Source: Blastococcus haudaquaticus
GTDB lineage: Bacteria; Actinomycetota; Actinomycetes; Mycobacteriales; Geodermatophilaceae
Reading direction: 5' to 3'
Length of the DNA: 64,000 bases
Assembly: GCF_900230285.1 (NCBI RefSeq)
Contig: NZ_OCNK01000005.1
Location: forward strand, 269,538 to 333,537
Made by a program: the position numbers and the translations under genes. The notes beneath the pieces are model-generated. The model searched no databases and was not told the DNA's origin. It worked only from the letters and a program-made list of their open reading frames with translations. Below are positions 1-10,247 of the stretch, piece by piece. Position 1 is the first letter of the stretch. Each line of letters begins with the position of its first letter.

Positions 1-2727
1 GACACCGATCCCGACGAGACCCAGGAGTGGCTGGACTCCCTCGACGCCGTCGTCGACAACGCCGGCCGCGAACGCGCCCGGTACGTGATGCTCCGGCTGC
101 TCGAGCGCAGCCGCGAGCAGCAGGTCGGCGTCCCCGCACTCCGCAGCACCGACTACATCAACTCGATCGCGCCCTCGCGCGAGCCGTGGTTCCCCGGCGA
201 CGAGCACGTCGAGCGCCGCATCCGCGCCTACATCCGGTGGAACGCCGCGATCATGGTGCACCGCGCGCAGCGGCCCGGGATCGGCGTCGGCGGGCACATC
301 TCCTCCTATGCGAGCTCCGCGTCGCTGTACGAGGTCGGCTTCAACCACTTCTTCCGCGGCAAGGACCACCCCGGCGGCGGCGACCAGATCTGGTTCCAGG
401 GGCACGCCTCCCCGGGCATCTACGCCCGCGCCTACCTCGAGGGCCGGCTGACCGAGGACCAGCTCGACGGGTTCCGCCAGGAGGTCAGCCACACCGGTGG
501 CGGGTTGTCGTCCTATCCGCACCCGCGGCTCATGCCGGACTTCTGGGAGTTCCCCAGCGTCTCGATGGGCCTGGGCCCGATGAACGCGATCTACCAGGCG
601 CGGTTCAACCGCTACCTGCACCACCGCGGCATCAAGGACACCTCCGACCAGCACGTGTGGGCGTTCCTGGGTGACGGCGAGATGGACGAGCCCGAGTCGC
701 TGGGCGTCATCGGTCTGGCCGCGCGCGAGGAGCTCGACAACCTCACGTTCGTCATCAACTGCAACCTGCAGCGGCTCGACGGCCCGGTCCGCGGCAACGG
801 CAAGGTCATCCAGGAGCTGGAGTCGTTCTTCCGGGGCGCCGGCTGGAACGTCATCAAGGTCATCTGGGGCCGGGAGTGGGACGCCCTGCTGTCCGCCGAC
901 CGCGACGGCGCCCTGGTCAACCTGATGAACCAGACGCCGGACGGCGACTACCAGACGTACAAGGCCGAGGACGGCGCCTTCGTCCGCGAGCACTTCTTCG
1001 GACGCGACCCGCGGACCCGCAAGCTCGTGGAGAACATGAGCGACAAGGAGATCTGGGGCCTCTCCCGCGGTGGGCACGACTACCGCAAGGTGTACGCCGC
1101 GTTCAAGGCGGCGCAGGAGCACAAGGGCCAGCCGACGGTCATCCTCGCCAAGACGATCAAGGGCTGGACGCTCGGCAGCCACTTCGAGGGCCGCAACTCC
1201 ACGCACCAGATGAAGAAGCTGACCGCGGAGGACCTCAAGCTCTTCCGCGACCGCCTCTACCTGGACATCCCCGATTCGGCCCTCGACAAGACCCTGCCGC
1301 CGTACTACAAGCCGCAGCCGGGTTCCGACGAGCTGGAGTACATGCTCGAGCGGCGCCGTCAGCTCGGTGGCGCGGTCCCGCGGCGTCGGGCGGAGGCCAA
1401 GCTGCTCAAGGCCCCCGAGGACAAGGCGCTGGAGGTGCTGCGCCGCGGGTCGGGCAAGCAGGAGGTGGCGACGACGATGGCGTTCGTCCGCCTGCTCAAG
1501 GAGCTGCTCAAGGACAAGGAGCTCGGCCCGCGCTTCGTGCCGATCATCCCGGACGAGGCCCGGACGTTCGGCCTGGACTCCCTGTTCTCCAGCCACAAGA
1601 TCTACAACCCGGCCGGCCAGCGCTACACCTCCGTCGACCGCGAGCTGATGCTGGCCTACAAGGAGTCCGAGCAGGGCGTGATCCTGCACGAGGGCATCAA
1701 CGAGGCCGGGTCCACGGCGTCGTTCACCGCCGTCGGCACGTCGTACTCGACGCACGGCGAGCCGATGATCCCGATCTACATCTTCTACTCGATGTTCGGG
1801 TTCCAGCGGACCGGTGACGGCTTCTGGGCCGCCGCCGACCAGATGACCCGCGGGTTCATCCTGGGCGCCACCGCCGGGCGGACGACGCTCAACGGCGAGG
1901 GCCTACAGCACGAGGACGGGCACTCGCTGCTGCTCGCCCACACCAACCCCGCGGTGGTGTCCTACGACCCGGCGTTCTCCTACGAGGTCGCGCACATCAC
2001 CCGCGACGCCCTCGTGCGGATGTACGGCGACGACCCGGGTGCCCCGCTCGGCGGGCACCGCTCCCCCGACGTCATGTACTACCTGACGGTCTACAACGAG
2101 CCGTTCGTCCAGCCGGCCGAGCCGGAGGGCCTCGACGTCGAGGGACTCCTGGCAGGCATGTACCGCTACGCCGAGGGTCCCCAGGTCGACGGCGGGGAGG
2201 GCGGCCCGCTCAAGGCGCAGGTGCTGGCCTCCGGCGTCGCGGTGCCGTGGGCGCTGCGCGCGCAGGAGCTGCTGGCGAACGACTGGAACGTGTCGGCCGA
2301 TGTGTGGTCGGTGACCTCGTGGGGCGAGCTCCGCCGCCAGGCCGACGCGGTGGCCGAGCACAACCTCCTGCACCCGGAGGAGGAGCCGCAGGTCCCCTAC
2401 GTCACCTCGCGGCTGCAGGACGCCGAAGGCCCGGTCGTCGCGGTGTCGGACTGGATGCGTGCGGTCCCCGACCTGATCGCGCCGTACGCCCCGCACGGCC
2501 TGCACTCGCTGGGCACCGACGGGTTCGGTCTCTCCGACACCCGGCCGGCGCTGCGCCGCCACTTCCACGTGGACGCCGAGTCGATCGTCGTCCGCACGCT
2601 GGCGTCGCTGGCCGACTGGGGCCGGATCGACCGGTCGGTCGTCAAGGAGGCCGTGGACAAGTACCAGGTCCGCGACGTCCAGGCCGCGCCCGCGGACGAG
2701 CGCTCGGACCCGAGCCCCGCCACGTGA
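1..2727 (+). CDS. aceE: Pyruvate dehydrogenase E1 component, homodimeric type (5' end outside window)
   Basis: This is the thiamine-diphosphate-dependent E1 subunit that decarboxylates pyruvate and passes the acetyl group to lipoylated E2 in the pyruvate dehydrogenase complex. The reading frame is open from base 1 (residues [10 protein letters not shown]), so the N-terminus lies upstream; 908 codons are visible, close to the roughly 920 usual for actinobacterial AceE, so few residues are missing. The thiamine-binding region is seen as [10 protein letters not shown] (about base 674) followed by [20 protein letters not shown]. The C-terminal transketolase-like domains are complete. The stop overlaps the GTG of the next gene (GTGA), implying translational coupling. 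A methionine at base 85 is internal, not the start. Confidence 0.97.
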   Translation, partial: DTDPDETQEWLDSLDAVVDNAGRERARYVMLRLLERSREQQVGVPALRSTDYINSIAPSREPWFPGDEHVERRIRAYIRWNAAIMVHRAQRPGIGVGGHISSYASSASLYEVGFNHFFRGKDHPGGGDQIWFQGHASPGIYARAYLEGRLTEDQLDGFRQEVSHTGGGLSSYPHPRLMPDFWEFPSVSMGLGPMNAIYQARFNRYLHHRGIKDTSDQHVWAFLGDGEMDEPESLGVIGLAAREELDNLTFVINCNLQRLDGPVRGNGKVIQELESFFRGAGWNVIKVIWGREWDALLSADRDGALVNLMNQTPDGDYQTYKAEDGAFVREHFFGRDPRTRKLVENMSDKEIWGLSRGGHDYRKVYAAFKAAQEHKGQPTVILAKTIKGWTLGSHFEGRNSTHQMKKLTAEDLKLFRDRLYLDIPDSALDKTLPPYYKPQPGSDELEYMLERRRQLGGAVPRRRAEAKLLKAPEDKALEVLRRGSGKQEVATTMAFVRLLKELLKDKELGPRFVPIIPDEARTFGLDSLFSSHKIYNPAGQRYTSVDRELMLAYKESEQGVILHEGINEAGSTASFTAVGTSYSTHGEPMIPIYIFYSMFGFQRTGDGFWAAADQMTRGFILGATAGRTTLNGEGLQHEDGHSLLLAHTNPAVVSYDPAFSYEVAHITRDALVRMYGDDPGAPLGGHRSPDVMYYLTVYNEPFVQPAEPEGLDVEGLLAGMYRYAEGPQVDGGEGGPLKAQVLASGVAVPWALRAQELLANDWNVSADVWSVTSWGELRRQADAVAEHNLLHPEEEPQVPYVTSRLQDAEGPVVAVSDWMRAVPDLIAPYAPHGLHSLGTDGFGLSDTRPALRRHFHVDAESIVVRTLASLADWGRIDRSVVKEAVDKYQVRDVQAAPADERSDPSPAT

Positions 2728-3680
2728 ACGCCGACGACGGTGGCCCGGGCCTCCGGGTCACCGTCGTCGGCGGCGGGGTGGTCGGCCTGACCTGCGCGCT
2801 GCAGCTGCGCCGGGCCGGGCACCGCACCGAGGTGTGGTCGGCCGACCCGGTGGAGCGGACCACGTCAGCGGTGGCCGCGGCCATCTGGTCGCCCTACCGC
2901 GCCGCCCCGGCCGACGACGTGCTGCGCTGGGGCGCCGTCTCGCTGGCCGCGCTCACCGCGCTGGCCGACGACCCGGCGTCCGGCGTGGTGCTCATGCCGG
3001 GAACCGTCGTCCACCGCGGCGCCGAACCGGTCTGGTGGGCCTCCGCCGTCCCGGGGAGCCGCCCGGCGACGGCGGACGAACTGCCGGTGGGCGCACCGGC
3101 CGGCACCCGGTGCGTGGTGCCGGTGGTCGACATGGGGCGCTACCTCCCCTGGCTGGTCGAGCAGTGCCGGTCCGCCGGGGTGGTCCCGCGCTCCGCCCGC
3201 GTGGACCGGCTGGCCGACGTCCCCGGCGACGTCGTCGTGCTGGCCGCCGGCCTCGCGTCCGGCCCGCTGGTCGGCGACGACTCCGGGTTCCCGGTGCAGG
3301 GCCAGGTGGTCCGGCTGGCCGATCCGGGCCTGACCGACTGGATCCTCGACGAGGAGAACGCCGGCGGGGTCACCTACGTCGTGCCGCGGGGTCACGACGT
3401 CGTCTGTGGCGGGACCGCCGTCGAGGGCGCTCACGGGACCGAACCGGACCCCACCGTCGAGCGCGACCTGCTCGGCCGCACCATCGCGCTGGTCCCGGCG
3501 CTGCGCGGCGCGCCCGTGCTGACCCGCGCCGTCGGCCTCCGGCCGGGCCGGCCCACCGTGCGGCTGGACCGCACCGAGCTGGACGGGCGGCCGGTCGTCG
3601 CCTGCTACGGGCACGGCGGCGCCGGGGTCACCCTGTCCTGGGGCTGCGCGGCCGACGTGGTCGCGCTGGTCGGATCCTGA
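2724..3680 (+). CDS. FAD-dependent D-amino-acid oxidase
   Basis: A 318-residue flavoprotein expected to oxidise D-amino acids to 2-oxo acids, ammonia and hydrogen peroxide. The N-terminal dinucleotide-binding motif [18 protein letters not shown] (about residues 12-29) binds FAD, and the C-terminal DAO signature is present as [16 protein letters not shown], matching the YGHGG motif of eukaryotic and actinobacterial DAO. The length is normal for bacterial DAO. The GTG start overlaps the aceE stop by four bases, so it is probably translated from the aceE message. Why an oxidase is coupled to pyruvate dehydrogenase is not clear; supplying pyruvate from D-alanine is one guess. A glycine oxidase-like activity cannot be excluded. 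Confidence 0.9.
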   Translation: MNADDGGPGLRVTVVGGGVVGLTCALQLRRAGHRTEVWSADPVERTTSAVAAAIWSPYRAAPADDVLRWGAVSLAALTALADDPASGVVLMPGTVVHRGAEPVWWASAVPGSRPATADELPVGAPAGTRCVVPVVDMGRYLPWLVEQCRSAGVVPRSARVDRLADVPGDVVVLAAGLASGPLVGDDSGFPVQGQVVRLADPGLTDWILDEENAGGVTYVVPRGHDVVCGGTAVEGAHGTEPDPTVERDLLGRTIALVPALRGAPVLTRAVGLRPGRPTVRLDRTELDGRPVVACYGHGGAGVTLSWGCAADVVALVGS

Positions 3681-3704
3681 CGACCCGCTCCTGGAACACG
3701 GGGA

Positions 3705-3734
3705 CCGGCGGCGCAGACCCCCCTGGGCCGCCGG
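3705..3734. terminator. Hairpin between convergent genes
   Basis: Perfect 8-bp arms CCGGCGGC and GCCGCCGG are separated by 14 bases. The hairpin lies in the 61-bp gap between the convergent DAO and beta-glucosidase genes. There is no U-tract, as is usual for high-GC actinobacterial terminators, so function as a bidirectional terminator is inferred. Confidence 0.55.
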
Positions 3735-3741
3735 CCCCCGC

Positions 3742-5145
<1,404 letters not shown>

Positions 5146-5178
5146 GGGCCGGCTGCTCCTCGCTCGGTGGCGTCGGCG

Positions 5179-5194
5179 GTGAGAGCGCTTCCAC
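5179..5194. promoter_or_regulatory. LacI-family operator 1
   Basis: The 16-mer GTGAGAGCGCTTCCAC is an imperfect palindrome around a central CGCT-type core, as in actinobacterial LacI operators. It lies 34 bp upstream of the beta-glucosidase start and its centre is 66 bp from operator 2. Confidence 0.7.
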
Positions 5195-5244
5195 GGCCGT
5201 GCGCCCAGGCTGGTGGGTCGAGGTCGACGACGTCAAGAGGACTC

Positions 5245-5260
5245 GTGGAAACGCTTCCAC
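5245..5260. promoter_or_regulatory. LacI-family operator 2
   Basis: The 16-mer GTGGAAACGCTTCCAC is palindromic except for one central base pair and shares the GCTTCCAC half with operator 1. It lies 62 bp upstream of the lacI-type gene, so the regulator probably also represses itself. Confidence 0.75.
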
Positions 5261-5321
5261 GACCGCTACCGTGGGCCGCCCACCGCCGCCCGGTGAACGG
5301 GTCGACCAGCGAGGAGTCCGC

Positions 5322-6338
5322 ATGACCACCGTCGGCGCGCCGACGCTCGACGAGGTCGCCGTCCTGGCCGGGGTCTCCCGGGCGACGGTCTCGCGGGTCG
5401 TCAACGGCTCCCCGCGGGTCAGCCCGGAGGCCCGGCAGGCGGTGCAGGCCGCCGTCGACACCCTGCGCTACGTGCCCAACCGCATGGCCCGCAGCCTGGT
5501 CACCCGACGGACCGGCACGATCGCCCTGGTGCTGTCGGAGTCCGACACGCAGATCTTCTCCGACCCGTTCTTCGCCAGCATCGTGCGGGGCCTCTCCGCC
5601 CACCTGGCCGATACCGAGCTCCACCTCGTCCTGCTCGCTGCCCGGGACGCGCGCGAGCAGGAGAAGATCGGCCGCTACGTGCGCCAGGGCCACGTGGACG
5701 GCGTCATCCTCATGTCCCTGCACGGCGACGACCTGCTGCCCGACATCCTCGCCCGGACGCACGTCCCCGTCGTGCTCTCGGGCCGCCCCCTCGACGGCCG
5801 CGCGGTGAGCTTCGTCGACGCCGACAACGCCGGTGGCGCCCGGGCGGCCACCCGCCACCTGCTCGACCAGGGCCGGCGCCGCGTCGCCACCATCACCGGA
5901 CCGCTGGACATGGTCGCCGGGCAGGACCGCTACGCCGGGTACCGCGACGCGCTGGAGGGGCACGGGCGTGCCGTCGACGCCGACCTGGTCGTCGAGGGCG
6001 ACTTCACCGAGGACGGCGGTCTGCGCGCCATGGCGACCCTGCTCGAGCGGGCACCCGACGTCGACGCCGTCTTCGCGGCCTCCGACCCGATGGCGGTGGG
6101 CGCGCTGCAGGCGCTGCGCGCAGCCGGCCGCCGGGTGCCCGACGACGTCGCGGTGGTCGGCTTCGACGACGCCGCCGTCGCCCGCGCCTGCGATCCCCCG
6201 CTGACCACCGTCGCCCAGCCCTTGGAGGACATGACGCGGCTGTTGCTGGAGCTGCTGCTGCGTCGGATCGAGGACGGCGACGACGCGGTGGAGAGCCGCG
6301 TCTGCGAGACCCGGCTGGTCCGCCGCGCCTCCGCCTGA
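5322..6338 (+). CDS. LacI family transcriptional regulator
   Basis: A 338-residue repressor of the LacI/GalR family. The N-terminal helix-turn-helix is TLDEVAVLAGVSRATVSRVVNG (about residues 8-29), followed by the hinge region YVPNRMARSLVTRRTGTIALV and a periplasmic-binding-protein-like sugar-sensing domain. The ATG at 5322 is chosen because the HTH begins eight residues later; longer in-frame starts have no support. It is divergent from the GH1 gene and two matching operators lie between them, so it most probably controls that gene in response to a beta-glucoside or its product. The stop abuts the convergent amidohydrolase gene with no gap. Confidence 0.93.
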   Translation: MTTVGAPTLDEVAVLAGVSRATVSRVVNGSPRVSPEARQAVQAAVDTLRYVPNRMARSLVTRRTGTIALVLSESDTQIFSDPFFASIVRGLSAHLADTELHLVLLAARDAREQEKIGRYVRQGHVDGVILMSLHGDDLLPDILARTHVPVVLSGRPLDGRAVSFVDADNAGGARAATRHLLDQGRRRVATITGPLDMVAGQDRYAGYRDALEGHGRAVDADLVVEGDFTEDGGLRAMATLLERAPDVDAVFAASDPMAVGALQALRAAGRRVPDDVAVVGFDDAAVARACDPPLTTVAQPLEDMTRLLLELLLRRIEDGDDAVESRVCETRLVRRASA

Positions 6339-7544
6339 TCAGCCGGCGAGCGCCCGCATCGCCATCGACGCGTACAGCGCCACCCCGGCCGGCAGCGGCT
6401 CCTCGTCGAAGACGACCAGGTTCGAGTGGTTGGCCGGGGCGGTCGCCGGGTCCACGCCGGGCGGGCAGGCGCCCAGCCAGGCCATCGCGCCCGGGACCCG
6501 CTGCAGCACGTAGGAGAAGTCCTCGGCCCCCATGAGCGGCGCCGGTGAGAGGACGCTCGCCCGCTCCCCCAGCAGCTCTCTCGTCGCGTCCAGCACCGCG
6601 GCCGCGGCACCCGGGTCGTTGACGGTCACCGGGTACCCCTCCTCGTGCTCGAACTCGACCTCCAGACCGTGCGCCGCACCGATGTGGGTGGCCACCCGGC
6701 GTACGGAGGCCACGACGTCGGCCCGCCGCTCCGCCGACAGCGTGCGGATGGTCCCCTCCATGAACGCGGTGTCGGGGATGACGTTGTTGGTCGACCCCGC
6801 CTCGATGTGGGCGACGGTGACCACCGCGGGATCGAAGACGTCGACCCGGCGGGTCACCATCGACTGCAGGGCCAGCACGATCTCGGCGGCCACCGGGATG
6901 GGGTCGGCGGCGGCGGACGGGTCGGAGGCGTGGCCGCCCCGGCCGTGCACGGTCATCCGCCACTGGTCGGCGGCGGCCATCATCGGGCCGGGCCGGACGT
7001 TCACGCTGCCGCTGGGCAGCGTCGAGGAGATGTGCAGCGCGAACGCTCCGCTCACCGGCGCCTCGGGGACGACGTCGAGGAGACCTTCCTCGAGCATGTA
7101 GCGCGCCCCGTGGAAGCCCTCCTCCCCGGGCTGGACCATGAAGACCACCTGGCCGGCCAGCTCGTCCCGCCGCTCGGCCAGCAGCCGGGCCGCCCCCAGC
7201 AGCATCGCCACGTGGGTGTCGTGCCCGCACGCGTGCATCGCCCCCGGGTGCTCCGAGGCGAAGGCCAGCCCGGTGTCCTCGTGCACCGGCAACCCGTCCA
7301 TGTCGCCGCGCAGCAGGTAGGTCGGCCCCGGCCGCGCGCCGCGGAGGACCGCGACGACGGAGCTGGTCGACACCCCGGTGGTGAGCTCGACGGGCAGGTC
7401 GGCAAAGGCCTCCAGCACGAGCTCCTGGGTGCGCGGGAGGTGCAGCCCGATCTCGGGACGGCGGTGCAGCCGACGGCGCAGGTCGATGGTGCGGTCGGCG
7501 TCGTTGTAGGCGGCGGAGAGCAACTCCCCGGCACTGGTCGGCAT
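6339..7544 (-). CDS. M20 family metallo-amidohydrolase
   Basis: A 401-residue cytosolic di-metal hydrolase of the M20D/AmhX/HipO-like group, which cleaves N-acyl amino acids or related amides. Metal ligands are visible in ACGHDTH (C106, H108), in PGEEGFHGA (E141/E142), in ALHISS and in the C-terminal MGAEDFSY motif; a dimerisation domain segment (HGRGGHAS) lies between. ATG 7544 is preferred over a GTG at 7553 because the GGAGAG ribosome site is about nine bases before the ATG but touches the GTG. The substrate is not predictable; hippurate, N-acetyl amino acids or indole-acetyl amino acids are options. It ends flush with the convergent lacI-type gene. Confidence 0.9.
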   Translation of the reverse strand: MPTSAGELLSAAYNDADRTIDLRRRLHRRPEIGLHLPRTQELVLEAFADLPVELTTGVSTSSVVAVLRGARPGPTYLLRGDMDGLPVHEDTGLAFASEHPGAMHACGHDTHVAMLLGAARLLAERRDELAGQVVFMVQPGEEGFHGARYMLEEGLLDVVPEAPVSGAFALHISSTLPSGSVNVRPGPMMAAADQWRMTVHGRGGHASDPSAAADPIPVAAEIVLALQSMVTRRVDVFDPAVVTVAHIEAGSTNNVIPDTAFMEGTIRTLSAERRADVVASVRRVATHIGAAHGLEVEFEHEEGYPVTVNDPGAAAAVLDATRELLGERASVLSPAPLMGAEDFSYVLQRVPGAMAWLGACPPGVDPATAPANHSNLVVFDEEPLPAGVALYASMAMRALAG

Positions 7545-7574
7545 GCGCCCCACTCTCCCAGCCCTCCGCTGGGG

Positions 7575-8120
7575 CTAGGTGGCCCAGGCGGGACGCCCGA
7601 CGTCCAGCTGCCAGACCAGCACGGCCGCCGGGCCCGCCACGTCGCGACCGGCCTGCTGCTCGACGAGGACGCCGTCCACCCCGCGCACCAGCAGCAGCCC
7701 CGGCGGGACGGTCACCGAGGCGCCGGGGCCGGGGCGGGCCACCCACAGCCGGGCGTCCGGCCGGCCCAGGTCGACCCAGCCGGACGCCGCGCAGTGCACC
7801 TCGTGCGACGGCCCGGCCCCCGGCGCCGCACTGCGCAGGTAGCACTGCAGCACCCGCGCGCCGTCGGGCCCGGCCACCTCGTCGTGCTCGAGCCCGGCCC
7901 CCGCCCGCAGCACGGCGACGTCGCCCGCGCGGACGTCCGCGCCGTCAGCCCACCGGTGCCGGACCGACCCGGCCAGCACGACCGCCACGACGTCGACGGC
8001 GCGGTGCTCGTGCCGGCCGTAGCCGGTGTGCGGGTCGAGGCGGTCGTCGGCCACGCGCAGCAGCGGCCCCAGCGACCCGTCGTCGGGCGCGAGGACGATG
8101 CGCTGGTCGGGACCGCTCAC
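7575..8120 (-). CDS. Pirin-like bicupin protein
   Basis: A 181-residue protein resembling the pirin/YhaK cupin family: LGPLLRVADDRLDPHTGYGRHEHRAVDVV corresponds to the region holding the metal-binding histidines, and RAGDVAVLRAGAGLEHDEV to the second conserved cupin stretch. It is shorter than the roughly 230-290 residues usual for pirins, mainly in the second cupin. Pirin relatives can be quercetin dioxygenases or redox-responsive regulators; no specific role can be assigned here. The GTG start overlaps the stop of the upstream phosphatase gene by four bases, so the two form a translationally coupled pair. Confidence 0.75.
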   Translation of the reverse strand: MSGPDQRIVLAPDDGSLGPLLRVADDRLDPHTGYGRHEHRAVDVVAVVLAGSVRHRWADGADVRAGDVAVLRAGAGLEHDEVAGPDGARVLQCYLRSAAPGAGPSHEVHCAASGWVDLGRPDARLWVARPGPGASVTVPPGLLLVRGVDGVLVEQQAGRDVAGPAAVLVWQLDVGRPAWAT

Positions 8121-8812
8121 CGCAGGGCCGCCCGTCCACCGGGCAGGGCACCGAACAGCAGCGCCGTCCCCAGCGTCCAGGCAAGGCCGAACGACCAGCC
8201 CCCCACGACGTCGGACAGGTAGTGCACGCCGAGCCACATGCGGGTCAGACCCACGAGCACCACCAGGGCGACGCCGGCCACGACGGACCAGCGCCTGGTC
8301 CGGGCGCTGACCACCGGCCAGAGCAGGACCAGGGCGACGGTGACCAGGGTGGCGATGCCCGAGGAGTGCCCGCTCGGGAAGCTCAGCGACTCGTACCGGG
8401 CACCACCGTCCTCGAACGGGGGCCGGATGCGCCCGAAGTACTGCTTCAGCAGCGAGGTGAGCGGGGCGACCAGGACCACCGCGGTGACCAGCCAGCCAGC
8501 CGTCCACCAGGAGCGGCGCCGGACCAGCCAGACCAGGACGGGGAGGAAGACGACGAACCGCACCCACGACACCCCGGGGGCGGTCAGCACCTCGAGCAGA
8601 CCGTGCAGTGCCGGTGCCCGGCCGTCGCCCACGTACAGCGCCTCGCTGACCGTCGCGTCCAGCCGCAGCTGGGGTCCGAAGGCACTCCGGACCCCCGCTC
8701 CGAGCAGTACGAGCACGAGCAGGCACAGCGCGGTGACACAGACGGTGACGGGTACCGGCGCCGTGGCACGCGTCCGGGTGACGGCCGCGGTGCCGACCGG
8801 GGGAAGCTCCAC
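8117..8812 (-). CDS. PAP2 family membrane phosphatase
   Basis: A 231-residue integral membrane protein with about five or six hydrophobic segments and the three phosphatase signature motifs of the PAP2 superfamily: KQYFGRIRPP, PSGHS and RMWLGVHYLSDVVGG. Such proteins dephosphorylate phosphatidic acid, undecaprenyl pyrophosphate or related lipid phosphates on the outer face of the membrane. The GTG start has a GGGAGAG site upstream. It is divergent from fasR with only 44 bp between, and first gene of a two-gene unit with the pirin-like gene. Confidence 0.9.
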   Translation of the reverse strand: MELPPVGTAAVTRTRATAPVPVTVCVTALCLLVLVLLGAGVRSAFGPQLRLDATVSEALYVGDGRAPALHGLLEVLTAPGVSWVRFVVFLPVLVWLVRRRSWWTAGWLVTAVVLVAPLTSLLKQYFGRIRPPFEDGGARYESLSFPSGHSSGIATLVTVALVLLWPVVSARTRRWSVVAGVALVVLVGLTRMWLGVHYLSDVVGGWSFGLAWTLGTALLFGALPGGRAALR

Positions 8813-8856
8813 CGCCCCACTCTCCCTGACGGTGCTCCCCGTGACACGCTGGCCGC

Positions 8857-10038
8857 GTGAGGAGCCGGGTGAGCAACCGCCCGCCGTCCGAGGCCACGAT
8901 CCGGCGGCTGGAGCGTTCCTCCGGCGCGCTCGCCACCCGCGCCGTCGCCCGGATGGACGACCAGCTCCCCTGGTTCCGGGCCATGCCGGCCGACCGCCGG
9001 TCCTGGGTGACCCTGGTGGCCCAGGCGGGCATCGCCTCGCTGGTGGAGTGGTGCCGCAACCCCGGGAAGCCTCCGCGGCTCACCGGGGACGTCTTCGGCG
9101 CCGCCCCGCGCGAGCTGGTCCGCGTCGTCGCCCTGAAGCAGACCGTGGACCTCATCCAGGTGACCGTGGACGTGCTGGAGGACCACGTCGCCTCCGTCGC
9201 CGAGCCGGGCGACGAGGACGCCTTGCACCTGGCCGTCCTCCAGTTCAGCCGCGAGGTGGCCTTCGCGACGGCGCACGTCTACGCCAGCTTCGCCGAGAAC
9301 CGCGGCGCCTGGGACGCCCGACTGGAGGCGCTGGTCGTCGACGCCCTCGTGCGCGGCGAGCGCTCCGAGGAGCTGTCCGGACGGGCCGCCGCGCTGGGCT
9401 GGGCCACGAGCACGCCGGTGCTCGTCCTCGTCGGGGCCACCCCGGATGCCGACGACGACCCGCACGCCGCCGTCCGCCGGGCCGCGCGGTCGCTGGGCAG
9501 CGAGGTCCTGGTCGGCGTGCACGCCGAGCAGCTGGTCGTCGTGCTCGGCCGCGCCGAGGAACTGGAGGAGGTGGCCGACCGGGTCAGCGAGGAGTTCGGC
9601 GAGGGCCCGGTCGTGACGGGCCCCGTCGTCGACGGACTCGGCCGGGCCGGCGAGTCCGCGGCCGCGGCGCTCGCCGGGCTGCGGGCGGCGCGCGCCTGGC
9701 CAGATGCCCCCCGCCCGGTGTCCGCCGACGCGCTGCTGGCCGAACGCGCGCTGGACGGCGACCCGCTCGCCCGGGCCGCGCTGTACGAACGCGTCGCCGC
9801 GCCCCTGCAGGCGGCGGGCCGCGAGGTGCTCGAGACGGTTCGGGCGGTGCTCACCAGCGGCGGGAACCTGGAGGCCAGCGCCCGGGCGATCTTCGTGCAC
9901 CCGAACACCGTCCGGTACCGGATCAAGCGGGCGGCCGAGCTGACCGGCGTCTCCGTGACCGACCCCCGGGGCAGCTGGACCCTGCAGGTCGCCCTGGCCC
10001 TCGCCGAGCTGGACCACGACCGCTCGCTCTGGCACTGA
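8857..10038 (+). CDS. fasR: PucR-type transcriptional activator of the fatty acid synthase operon
   Basis: A 393-residue regulator with a variable N-terminal half, a GGDEF-like/CdaR middle region and a C-terminal PucR-type helix-turn-helix (NLEASARAIFVHPNTVRYRIKRAAELTGV, about residues 340-370). In Streptomyces coelicolor, FasR of this family lies upstream of fabD and activates the fabD-fabH-acpP-fabF operon, and the same order is seen here. A second in-frame GTG at 8869 is an equally possible start. The gene is followed by a copy of the post-stop repeat found after fabF and accD, then by the fabD promoter region. Confidence 0.9.
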   Translation: MRSRVSNRPPSEATIRRLERSSGALATRAVARMDDQLPWFRAMPADRRSWVTLVAQAGIASLVEWCRNPGKPPRLTGDVFGAAPRELVRVVALKQTVDLIQVTVDVLEDHVASVAEPGDEDALHLAVLQFSREVAFATAHVYASFAENRGAWDARLEALVVDALVRGERSEELSGRAAALGWATSTPVLVLVGATPDADDDPHAAVRRAARSLGSEVLVGVHAEQLVVVLGRAEELEEVADRVSEEFGEGPVVTGPVVDGLGRAGESAAAALAGLRAARAWPDAPRPVSADALLAERALDGDPLARAALYERVAAPLQAAGREVLETVRAVLTSGGNLEASARAIFVHPNTVRYRIKRAAELTGVSVTDPRGSWTLQVALALAELDHDRSLWH

Positions 10039-10098
10039 GAACGGCCCTCCTGCCCCCCCGTCACCCGCGGGCTCGCATCGGGACCCGGTGGGTGGGCC
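10039..10098 (+). repeat. Post-stop hairpin repeat, diverged copy A
   Basis: It begins immediately after the fasR stop and shares the layout of copies B and C (a C-run, GCTCGC, then CGGG-CCC and a closing GGGCC), but with several changes. Outer bases GGCCC and GGGCC can pair. It is the weakest of the three copies. Confidence 0.5.
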
Positions 10099-10247
10099 GA
10101 CGAGGTCGGTGAGGTGTTTCCCACCAGTCGGAGCGGTGAACGGGCCGTTACGGGGCGCGGGAGTTGGAGGGTTCCCACAAAGATCAGCGGTGTCCTTTCG
10201 TGCCGCACACCGCCCCGCGGCCGCAAGATCACTGGCACGGTGAGGGA
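10099..10247 (+). promoter_or_regulatory. fabD upstream region, likely promoter and FasR target
   Basis: This non-coding segment between fasR and fabD holds two direct TTCCCAC repeats (near 10120 and 10171) and an inverted repeat with arms CGGTGT and ACACCG (near 10188 to 10211). The known Streptomyces FasR binds upstream of fabD, so one of these could be the binding site; no -35/-10 pair is clear enough to place. Confidence 0.4.
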
